Shown here: piece by piece, positions 1 to 5,414 of the stretch
Layout: every line of letters begins with the position of its first letter
Position numbering within the stretch: the stretch's first letter is position 1
Source of the DNA: Planctomicrobium sp.
Lineage (GTDB): Bacteria > Planctomycetota > Planctomycetia > Planctomycetales > Planctomycetaceae
DNA: 5,414 nucleotides
Assembly: GCA_029259835.1 (NCBI GenBank)
Contig: JAJDEL010000081.1
Location: forward strand, 1 to 5,414
Direction: 5' to 3'
Made by a program: the position numbers and the translations under genes
The notes under the pieces: generated by a model
Database searches by the model: none
Seen by the model: only the letters and a program-made list of their open reading frames with translations
What the model was told of the DNA's origin: nothing

Positions 1-2
1 TT

Positions 3-1526
3 TCTGCGTTTGATTCATCGTTTGCGGCGAGTGTCTTCTATGAGAAGAACGACCGAGCACTCAACAACGAATTCTTCGGTGGTGGAACGCGAATTCTTGC
101 TCAGGAAGCGCTGGTTTATCAGACACAAATCTCCAAGCGAACGCCATTCGGAAGTGAGTTCACGTTCCGTAACAACATTGACTACGACGACAACAATGCT
201 CCCGGAAACCTTTTTGCTGGTGCATGGAACTTTAATGTCGAAGCAGAGTACAGGCAGTCGTTATTGCAGGGTGCCGGAATTGATTTCGGTCGAATCGCAG
301 GGACAAGCCGAGTTCCAGGTGTCTATAACGGAGTCTTGATTGCCAGGGCGAACACAGACGTTTCGATTGCGGACTTTGAACTTTCCGTACGTGATTTTGT
401 CGACGATGTCGAAACTGTTTATTGGGATTTATACTTTTCTTATCGTGATCTCGATTCAAAAATCGCCGCCCGCGACACCGCTCTCGCAACATGGCGCCGC
501 GTTCAGGCGCTTGCTTCTCAAGGAAGAATCGGTGGCGAGAAAGACAAAGAAGCGGAATCTCGCGAGCAGTACTTTCGCTTCAAGGAAGAAGTTGAGAACA
601 CTCTCACTGGTCGACTGCAAGGTGGTCGTTCTCAGTCGGAGCGGGGGTTGTACCTCACAGAGCGTCGCTTAAGGTATCTCGTCGGGTTGCCTGCGTCAGA
701 TGGTGCAATCCTCAGGCCAAGTGAAGAACCAACGCGAGCGAGAATCATCTTCGATTGGGATCTGAGTCTCGAAGAGTCACTCTCCAAGCGAGCGGAACTC
801 CGTCGGCAGAAGTGGATGATCAAGCGACGGGAAATGGAACTCGTCGCCAGCCGGAATTTCCTTCTGCCGAACCTCGATGTCGTCGCCCTGTCGCGTTGGC
901 GCGGTTTTGGTGAAGACTTTGCACGCTACAATGATCCCGATCAATTCGGGAATGCACTCGGAAACTTCGCTGCTGGTGACTTTCAGGAGACACAGTTGGG
1001 CGTCGAACTCTCATTCCCGATTGGGAACCGTCAGGCACACGCGGCTGTACGAAATGCTGAATTTCTACTGGCGAGGGAGCGTGCACTTCTCGGTGAACAA
1101 GAACAGAGAGTTGTTCACGATTTGAGTAACGCCTTCGCCGAAGTTGATCGTGGTTATCATGTTCTGCAAACAGTTTACAACCGTCGCGACGCTGCACGCG
1201 AACGTGTTCAGGCGTTGCAAGTCGCATTTGAACAAGACCAGGCACAACTGAATATTGTCCTCGATGCCCAGCGGCGCCTGGCTGAAGCAGAATCTCATTA
1301 TTACGACACTCTGATCGTCTACAACGATTCCATTCGCGCCATGCACCGCGAAAAAGGAACCCTGCTGGAATACCTCGGCATCCATCTCTCCGAAGGCCCC
1401 TGGCCCCATCAAGCGTACGCGGACGGGACCGACAAGATGGACCGTAGAACGATCCTTGAAGACAAACACCTTCCAGGCCACCGTGTGATTTCGACAGGCT
1501 ATGCGGACAGCAATTTAGTTCGATAA
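3..1526 (+). CDS. TolC-family outer-membrane efflux protein, 5'-truncated by window edge
   Basis: The frame is open from the first bases of the window to a TAA at 1524-1526, giving 507 residues with no start or signal peptide visible, so the N-terminus lies upstream. TolC-family (outer membrane efflux protein, OEP) proteins form the outer-membrane channel of tripartite efflux pumps or type I secretion systems. Visible signs, numbered from base 3, are a first OEP-like repeat with the beta-strand stretch EYRQSLLQGAGIDFGR near residues 80-97, then long amphipathic helices (about 120-225). A second repeat has LPNLDVVALSRW (288-299), the strand LGVELSFPIGNR (332-343), helices with VLDAQRRLAEAE (419-430), and the ending GTLLEYLGIHLSEGPWPHQAY. 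This C-terminal pattern is familiar to me from planctomycete TolC homologues. An internal TTG at 264 could be mistaken for a start, but clear homologous sequence continues upstream of it. No pump partner (RND or ABC, membrane fusion protein) is in the window, so the substrate is unknown. The family call is firm; the role as efflux or secretion channel is inferred. Confidence 0.9.
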   Translation, partial: SAFDSSFAASVFYEKNDRALNNEFFGGGTRILAQEALVYQTQISKRTPFGSEFTFRNNIDYDDNNAPGNLFAGAWNFNVEAEYRQSLLQGAGIDFGRIAGTSRVPGVYNGVLIARANTDVSIADFELSVRDFVDDVETVYWDLYFSYRDLDSKIAARDTALATWRRVQALASQGRIGGEKDKEAESREQYFRFKEEVENTLTGRLQGGRSQSERGLYLTERRLRYLVGLPASDGAILRPSEEPTRARIIFDWDLSLEESLSKRAELRRQKWMIKRREMELVASRNFLLPNLDVVALSRWRGFGEDFARYNDPDQFGNALGNFAAGDFQETQLGVELSFPIGNRQAHAAVRNAEFLLARERALLGEQEQRVVHDLSNAFAEVDRGYHVLQTVYNRRDAARERVQALQVAFEQDQAQLNIVLDAQRRLAEAESHYYDTLIVYNDSIRAMHREKGTLLEYLGIHLSEGPWPHQAYADGTDKMDRRTILEDKHLPGHRVISTGYADSNLVR

Positions 1527-1535
1527 AAATTTGTC

Positions 1536-1841
1536 TCAGTGACTATCAAGAATCATTTCGATTTGAGAAGTGACAATTTCGAGCGTCACGTTGGTAATGC
1601 GAACAGTTTTCTTCGACGCAGTTTCGCCAGTCGTGATTTCAAGCTGGGATTTGCTCACGTCGAGTTCTTTCGCGAGCAGTTTGAGAATCGCTTTGTTGGC
1701 TTTCCCTTTTTCGGCGATTTGTGTCACGGTAATTTTCAGCCTGCCATCATGTTCGCCAACGATCTCGTTACGCCGTGAGCCGGGCTGAGCATGAACAGGT
1801 AGCAGCACGTCATCATCTGTCTCGCGGAGTGGAATCGTCAT
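1536..1841 (-). CDS. yggU: DUF167 / YggU family protein
   Basis: This 101-residue protein has the usual length and layout of the DUF167 (UPF0235, YggU) family, small conserved alpha/beta proteins of unknown biochemical function. Visible family features are the strand VLLPVHAQPGSRRNEIVG (12-29), DGRLKITVT (32-40), the hallmark GKANKAILKLLAKEL (46-60) and a TGETASKKTVRI stretch (71-82). The family consensus often reads G-x-x-S-R-x-K here, so the ASKK version is slightly divergent. The ATG at 1841-1839 overlaps the yggS TGA as ATGA, a 4-nt overlap that implies translational coupling. I see no separate Shine-Dalgarno sequence. yggS and yggU are also neighbours in many other bacteria, often near yggT and cell-division genes; no yggT-like gene lies between them here. 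The stop codon faces the tolC stop across 9 bases. Confidence 0.9.
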   Translation of the reverse strand: MTIPLRETDDDVLLPVHAQPGSRRNEIVGEHDGRLKITVTQIAEKGKANKAILKLLAKELDVSKSQLEITTGETASKKTVRITNVTLEIVTSQIEMILDSH

Positions 1842-2548
1842 TGCAAGGATTCACGGCCGGTGAAGAGAACGCTCCCGAGCCGAATGATGGTCGCCCCTTC
1901 TTCGATCGCGATTTCGAAGTCGCTGCTCATGCCCATTGAGAGTTCAGTCAGTTGGAAGGCTTCCGTCTGTTCGTTGAGCTGGTCCCGAAGCTTCCGTAAA
2001 CCTCTGAAGGAATCGCGGATCAAGGCTTCTGAATCACTCGCTGGCGCCATCGTCATTAGCCCGGAGAACTCGACGTTTTGAAATGAACTGATCTCGTCCC
2101 AGGCTTGATGCACTTCTTTAGGCGTGAAACCGCTCTTTGATTCTTCTCCGGAGATGTTGACTTGCAACAATATCTTGGGCTTGAGGTTCTGCTCTCCGGC
2201 GACACGGTCAACGTGTGCGAGCAGCTTGAGTGAGTCAATGGAGTGGATTAACTCTACAAAAGGCAGGACAGCACGCACTTTGTTTCGTTGTAATTGCCCG
2301 ATTAAGTGCCAGCGAACTGTTTCAGAAAGCTCTTGCGAGCGCTGGATGAGTTGCTGTGGACGATTTTCACCAAGGCTTGCCTGTTCGATCTCAATGAACT
2401 CTTGAACAAGCTCCAGTGGTGTGTATTTCGTGACGGCGACGAGTTTGATTTCGTCCGGCGAGCGACCAACGCGCGCGCACGCCGCGGAGATTCGCGAATT
2501 CACTTTGCTCAATTTTTCGCGAAGCTGTGCTTCGATTTGCTTCGACAA
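1838..2548 (-). CDS. yggS: YggS/PLPBP family pyridoxal-phosphate-binding protein
   Basis: This is a PLP homeostasis protein, a cytosolic single-domain TIM-barrel relative of the alanine-racemase N-terminal domain. The family binds PLP, has no established enzymatic activity, and affects vitamin B6 and amino-acid pools. From the chosen start it has 236 residues, typical for the family. Motifs are LVAVTK with the PLP lysine at K41, LGENR (59-63), WHLIGQLQRNK (80-90), NISGEESKSGF (131-141), the MGMSSDFEIAIEEGATIIRLGS segment (205-226, phosphate-binding region) and a final FTGR. No ATG starts this frame. I chose the TTG at 2548-2546 because GAAGG sits 8 nt upstream and because it puts the lysine close to its position in E. 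coli YggS. A TTG at 2566-2564 would add six residues but has no visible ribosome site. The gene overlaps yggU and lies just downstream of the rpsR terminator. Confidence 0.93.
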   Translation of the reverse strand: MSKQIEAQLREKLSKVNSRISAACARVGRSPDEIKLVAVTKYTPLELVQEFIEIEQASLGENRPQQLIQRSQELSETVRWHLIGQLQRNKVRAVLPFVELIHSIDSLKLLAHVDRVAGEQNLKPKILLQVNISGEESKSGFTPKEVHQAWDEISSFQNVEFSGLMTMAPASDSEALIRDSFRGLRKLRDQLNEQTEAFQLTELSMGMSSDFEIAIEEGATIIRLGSVLFTGRESLQ

Positions 2549-2556
2549 CGATGAGA

Positions 2557-2561
2557 CCTTC
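2557..2561 (-). promoter_or_regulatory. Ribosome binding site deciding the yggS start
   Basis: On the minus strand GAAGG lies 8 nt upstream of the TTG at 2548-2546. It falls inside the reading frame if the earlier TTG (2566) is used, so it argues for the shorter protein. Planctomycetes do not always use strong Shine-Dalgarno sites, so this is supportive rather than conclusive. Confidence 0.5.
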
Positions 2562-2588
2562 AACAATATAGAAAAGTCTGACAGGCAT

Positions 2589-2613
2589 AAAAAAAGGGGA
2601 GCATTTGCTCCCC
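2589..2613 (-). terminator. Rho-independent terminator downstream of rpsR
   Basis: Read on the minus strand, the perfect 7-bp stem GGGGAGC / GCTCCCC closes a 4-nt loop (AAAT) and is followed directly by seven T residues (2595-2589). It begins 29 nt after the rpsR stop codon and is oriented to end rpsR transcription. The run of T is only on the minus-strand side, so it is not a bidirectional terminator. It sits about 40 nt before the yggS start, so it should separate the two transcripts or attenuate read-through into yggS-yggU. Confidence 0.92.
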
Positions 2614-2642
2614 AATGATTCGTGTTCTGCTACATCTGCGAC

Positions 2643-2924
2643 CTAATTGTCGTCAGCAACATACGGCAGGAGTCCAATAAATCGAGCACGCAAGACGGCT
2701 CGGCGGACGGCACGTTGGTAGATTGCAGAAGTTCCGGTGCGGCGACGCGGCAGGATGCGACCTTCGCGGTCGACCATCTGCTTGAGTGTCTTCACATCTT
2801 TGTAATCGACGTAGACTGGACGTGGAATTCGCCCATCTGGACAGAACCGGCAAGTCAGCTTCCGCTTGAGGCGTGCTCGCTTTTTGCGGATCTTGCGGAT
2901 GTCTGCTTTGGTTGGTGTCGCCAT
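2643..2924 (-). CDS. rpsR: 30S ribosomal protein bS18
   Basis: A 93-residue small-subunit ribosomal protein of the platform region, where bS18 pairs with bS6 on 16S rRNA. The N-terminus is very basic ([12 protein letters not shown], 11-22). The bS18 core follows: CRFC (25-28), [25 protein letters not shown] (37-61), [19 protein letters not shown] (63-81) and the family ending GLLPYV (84-89). The CxxC pair resembles the cysteine-bearing form seen in some bS18 proteins; whether it binds zinc here cannot be judged. The ATG at 2924-2922 is chosen because AGGT lies 7 nt upstream and the product starts as expected for the family. The frame stays open to a GTG at 3038, but that extension is not bS18-like and covers the likely promoter. 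The usual companions rpsF, ssb and rplI are not adjacent: the gene is first in its minus-strand unit and is followed by its own terminator. Confidence 0.96.
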   Translation of the reverse strand: MATPTKADIRKIRKKRARLKRKLTCRFCPDGRIPRPVYVDYKDVKTLKQMVDREGRILPRRRTGTSAIYQRAVRRAVLRARFIGLLPYVADDN

Positions 2925-2976
2925 AACTTCTACCTGGACGTATTTTCTTCTTGATAATCTTGAATTCGAGCGGGGC

Positions 2977-3005
2977 AGTATGGCAAAGGGGTGCCTCAAC
3001 TGCAA
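2977..3005 (-). promoter_or_regulatory. Candidate rpsR promoter (extended -10)
   Basis: On the minus strand TTGCAG (3005-3000) is followed after 17 nt by CATACT (2982-2977), which is preceded directly by TGC, giving an extended -10 element. Transcription would start near 2970, leaving a leader of about 45 nt before the rpsR ATG. The -10 matches 4 of 6 consensus positions and the -35 only 3 of 6, so the call rests on spacing, the TGn extension and position in front of a strongly expressed gene class. Confidence 0.4.
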
Positions 3006-3099
3006 CTGTTGGCGCGGGTCATTTTTTCCTGATTTCACGTAGACATCTGGGAAAGCTCACATGAAATCAACGATTGTTGATCTGGTCAACGGAGTTCTG

Positions 3100-3127
3100 T
3101 TGATGTCAAGCGGTTTTGCCGTACACT
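3100..3127 (+). promoter_or_regulatory. Weak candidate promoter for the PSCyt1/DUF1549 gene
   Basis: TTGATG (3100-3105) and TACACT (3122-3127) are separated by 16 nt, each matching 4 of 6 sigma-70-type consensus positions. Transcription would start about 60 nt before the gene at 3198. The -10 lies inside the 19-bp palindrome, which would fit control by a bound repressor. The boxes are weak and planctomycete promoters are poorly characterised, so this is tentative. Confidence 0.25.
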
Positions 3128-3138
3128 TTAAGTGTACG
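3120..3138. promoter_or_regulatory. Perfect 19-bp palindrome, putative operator
   Basis: Arms cgtacactt (3120-3128) and aagtgtacg (3130-3138) are exact reverse complements around a single t at 3129. No T-run follows on either strand, so it is not an intrinsic terminator. It sits in the divergent intergenic region, 60 bp before the rightward gene and nearly 200 bp before rpsR, and overlaps a candidate -10 box. Size and symmetry fit binding by a dimeric regulator, but I cannot assign a regulator family from the sequence. It could also act as an RNA hairpin in a longer leader. Confidence 0.5.
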
Positions 3139-3197
3139 CAAAGCGACGAATCGCCCGTCAACACTGCCCCGCCTTAAATTTCCTCATGGTGTCTATT

Positions 3198-5414
3198 ATG
3201 AAGCATCTCGCCCAATTGTGCGCGATGGCTGCTCTCTTTTTGGTGATGTTCTCAACTTCGGATGCTGCTGAGAAAGCGTTCACTTCGCAACAGCTCAACT
3301 TCTTTGAGAAGAAAATCCGGCCTGTGCTTGTCGAGAGTTGTTATGAGTGCCATTCCGCGGATGAGATGGAAGGCGATTTGCGTGTCGATTTGCGGGCAGG
3401 ACTGCTTCAAGGTGGTGAAACCGGACCCGCGGTCGTCCCAAAGAATCTTGATGACAGTCTGATTATTGCAGCGATTGAGTACCGCAATGGTCTGGAGATG
3501 CCTCCTGACGGGCGTCTTTCAGATAGTGTGATCCGGGATTTCAAGCGTTGGGTGAAGATGGGAGCACCAGACCCACGGTCAGGGGCGATGGCAGCACCCC
3601 CTGGGAAAGATGTCTCGGGCAAGCTCTCAGGCGAGCAGCTTTGGTCGCTTCAACCAGTACATAACCCGGTTCCACCGAGTGTGAAGCAGGAGTCCTGGCC
3701 TCAATCGGACATTGATCGATTTTTACTCGCAAAGATGGAAGAAGTCGGAGTTCGACCGGTTCCGGATGCGACTCCGGAAGCTTTGCTGAGGCGAGTTTCG
3801 TTTGATCTTGTGGGACTGCCTCCTTCTCCTAAGGATGTGCGGGAATTTCTGAAAGACCCAACGGATGCGGCGTATCGAGCTTATGTTGATCGGCTGTTGC
3901 GGTCGCCTCAGTTTGGTGAGCGTTGGGCCAGGCACTGGTTTGATATCGCTCGCTATGCAGAATCGGCAGGGAGCAGTCGGGACGTTTTGATGCCGTATGC
4001 GTGGCGGTATCGTGACTATGTCATCGACGCCGTGAATGAGGATATTCCGTACGACAGATTCATCACCGAGCAAATTGCCGGCGATTTGCTGGAGGCTGGC
4101 AATCAAGCTGAACGTGACCGATTGCAGGTCGCAACCGGGTTTCTCGCGATCGGATCGAAGAGTTTGAACGGTGGAAATCTCATACTGGATGTTGTTGACG
4201 ACCAGATTGACGTCATTGGAAAAGCGGTTTTGGGGATGACGATCAGTTGCGCCCGCTGCCACGATCATAAGTTCGACCCGATTCCGACTGCCGATTACTA
4301 TGCGATGGCGGGAATTTTCAAGAGCACTCAAACTCTTTACGGCGGGTCGACGAATCGCCCCAAAGATCTCAGCAGTGAATTGAAAGTGTATCTGCCACTG
4401 GGAAGTGAATCTTCTCTTGAGGAGGCGAAGGAGTACATCGCCGTCGAAAAAGAACTCGCGAAGCTCACCAAGAAAAAGGGGGTGCTCGCCAAAGAAGTTC
4501 AGAAGAAGTTGAAGGCGCTTCCGAAAGACTGGAATCAGCAGGAGCAGGCAAACCTTGCTCTTCTCGAAGAAGAGCAAGGGGAAGAAAAGCTCAACGACAA
4601 GCAAAAGAAATTACAAGAGGAAATTGCGGCGTTCCGTACTTCTCAGCAAGAGCAAAAGGATCTGACAGGCCAACTCAAGGAGATGAAAACTCAGGAAAAG
4701 CCGAGTGTTGATTGGGCAGTCGGTGTTCGTGAAGGCAAGAAGATCGCCGATTCGCCGATTCATGTTCGAGGTGAACAGAAGCAGACTGGTGATGTTGTTT
4801 CCAGGGGATTTCTTTCGGTTGTGAAGCTTGATGGTGGAGGAAACAAGATTTCGAACAAGGCAAGTGGTCGGGCGGAACTTTCTGCCTGGCTTGTTAATCC
4901 GAGCCAGCCACTTACGCCGCGTGTGGCTGTGAACCGGATTTGGATGCATCTTTTCGAGAAGGGGTTGGTTGAGCAAGTCGATAACTTTGGGACGACCTCG
5001 CAGCCAGCATCTCATCCGGAATTGCTCGACCATTTGGCGAATCGCTTCGTCCATGAACATGGTTGGTCTCGAAAAGCGATCATTCGTGAAATCGTTTTGT
5101 CGCGGGCATATCAACTCTCTTCGCTGCCTGATGAAGAAAATCTCGGCAAGGATGCCTCAAATCAGTTCTACTGGCGACGAGAGCGACGACGCCTTGAGGC
5201 GGAAGCACTCAGGGATGCAATGCTTCAGGCGAGTGCGGAACTGAGGTTGGATCGCCCCCAGGCATCAGTCGTCACTCAAATTGGAGAAGGCGAAGTCGGA
5301 CGCAATATCAACACTAAATTGCTCGAGAAGCCGTTTCCTTACCGGAGCGTTTATCTTCCGGTGATTCGCGGCTTGGTGCCGGAATTTTTGAAAGTGTTTG
5401 ACTTCCCAGTGCCA
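3198..5414 (+). CDS. Exported PSCyt1-DUF1549-DUF1553 cytochrome-like protein, 3'-truncated by window edge
   Basis: The frame is open for 739 codons to the window edge with no stop. A signal peptide is visible: MKHLAQ, a hydrophobic core (about 7-18) and a likely cut after TSDA (residue 23), so the protein is exported. The PSCyt1 region (about 35-125) contains CYECH (48-52), a c-type haem motif, and a possible distal ligand M101 in LEMPPDGRLSD. DUF1549/PSCyt2 (about 165-380) contains GERWARHWFDIARYAES (240-256) and the family signature CARCHDHKFDPI (351-362), a second CxxCH. A Lys/Glu/Gln-rich segment (about 405-500) should form coiled coil. DUF1553/PSD1 begins near 555, with PLTPRVAVNRIWMHLFEKGL (571-590) and FGTTSQPASHPELLDHLA, and continues off the end. 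Biochemical function is not established; such genes are often followed by a DUF1501 gene, which cannot be checked here. ATG 3198 is preferred because GGTG lies 7 nt upstream; ATG 3186 would add MVSI. Confidence 0.93.
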   Translation, partial: MKHLAQLCAMAALFLVMFSTSDAAEKAFTSQQLNFFEKKIRPVLVESCYECHSADEMEGDLRVDLRAGLLQGGETGPAVVPKNLDDSLIIAAIEYRNGLEMPPDGRLSDSVIRDFKRWVKMGAPDPRSGAMAAPPGKDVSGKLSGEQLWSLQPVHNPVPPSVKQESWPQSDIDRFLLAKMEEVGVRPVPDATPEALLRRVSFDLVGLPPSPKDVREFLKDPTDAAYRAYVDRLLRSPQFGERWARHWFDIARYAESAGSSRDVLMPYAWRYRDYVIDAVNEDIPYDRFITEQIAGDLLEAGNQAERDRLQVATGFLAIGSKSLNGGNLILDVVDDQIDVIGKAVLGMTISCARCHDHKFDPIPTADYYAMAGIFKSTQTLYGGSTNRPKDLSSELKVYLPLGSESSLEEAKEYIAVEKELAKLTKKKGVLAKEVQKKLKALPKDWNQQEQANLALLEEEQGEEKLNDKQKKLQEEIAAFRTSQQEQKDLTGQLKEMKTQEKPSVDWAVGVREGKKIADSPIHVRGEQKQTGDVVSRGFLSVVKLDGGGNKISNKASGRAELSAWLVNPSQPLTPRVAVNRIWMHLFEKGLVEQVDNFGTTSQPASHPELLDHLANRFVHEHGWSRKAIIREIVLSRAYQLSSLPDEENLGKDASNQFYWRRERRRLEAEALRDAMLQASAELRLDRPQASVVTQIGEGEVGRNINTKLLEKPFPYRSVYLPVIRGLVPEFLKVFDFPVP

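Noticed and set aside
264..266. TTG as the start of the TolC-family gene
   Set aside because: The same frame continues upstream to base 3 with OEP-like sequence, so this is an internal leucine codon and the gene is cut by the window edge.
1093..1118. Inverted repeat gtgaacaa / ttgttcac with a 10-nt loop
   Set aside because: It lies inside conserved tolC coding sequence and has no T-run or regulatory context; most likely a chance match.
820..1245. Antisense frame of 141 codons inside tolC
   Set aside because: The plus strand here encodes conserved TolC-family sequence (LPNLDVVALSRW, SFPIGNR); the antisense product is Arg/His-rich and unlike any known protein.
2391..2615. Minus-strand frame of 74 codons beginning inside the terminator hairpin
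   Set aside because: It is out of frame with yggS, begins in the rpsR terminator and mostly overlaps the yggS N-terminus.
2925..3038. N-terminal extension of bS18 to a GTG at 3038
   Set aside because: The added 38 residues are not bS18-like, while ATG 2924 has a good ribosome site and gives the expected family start.
3723..4604. Long antisense reading frame (293 codons, minus strand) under the PSCyt1/DUF1549 gene
   Set aside because: It lies wholly opposite clear DUF1549 coding sequence. Its Leu/Phe-rich start is just the complement of the Lys/Glu-rich coiled-coil codons, and it resembles no family.
4611..5114. Second antisense frame (167 codons, minus strand)
   Set aside because: It lies opposite the end of the coiled coil and the DUF1553 region, with no recognisable domain and no ribosome site; it is a shadow of the plus-strand gene.

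Overview
The window looks like a stretch of planctomycete chromosome (Planctomycetota). The strongest sign is the gene at the right end, which combines a PSCyt1-type haem motif, a DUF1549/PSCyt2 region and a DUF1553/PSD1 region, an architecture greatly expanded in Planctomycetota and their relatives. The TolC-family protein at the left end also has the C-terminal style I associate with planctomycete efflux proteins (LLEYLGI, then EGPWPHQAY). Base composition looks moderate. I cannot name a genus from sequence alone.

Layout. (1) Bases 3-1526, plus strand: the 3' part (507 codons) of a TolC-family outer-membrane efflux protein whose N-terminus lies outside the window. (2) Bases 1536-2924, minus strand: three housekeeping genes read right to left. 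These are rpsR (ribosomal protein bS18), a clear rho-independent terminator, a yggS-family PLP-binding protein, and a yggU/DUF167 protein that overlaps yggS by 4 nt (ATGA). The yggU and tolC stop codons face each other across only 9 bases. (3) Bases 2925-3197: a divergent intergenic region of about 270 bp. It carries a plausible extended -10 promoter for rpsR, a weak promoter candidate for the rightward gene, and a perfect 19-bp palindrome that overlaps the -10 of that candidate. (4) Base 3198 to the window end, plus strand: a long, exported cytochrome-like protein with PSCyt1, DUF1549 and DUF1553 regions. It stays open for 739 codons and runs off the edge.

How the genes relate. The minus-strand block is a small housekeeping unit for translation and PLP homeostasis, with the terminator separating rpsR from the yggS-yggU pair. 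The flanking plus-strand genes are envelope functions: efflux or export on the left, and a planctomycete-type exported cytochrome protein on the right. Nothing indicates that the three blocks share a pathway. I found no tRNA, rRNA, CRISPR array, insertion sequence or phage gene. I do not see convincing evidence for a new multi-gene system. The least explained elements are the palindrome in the divergent region and the function of the PSCyt1/DUF1549/DUF1553 protein.
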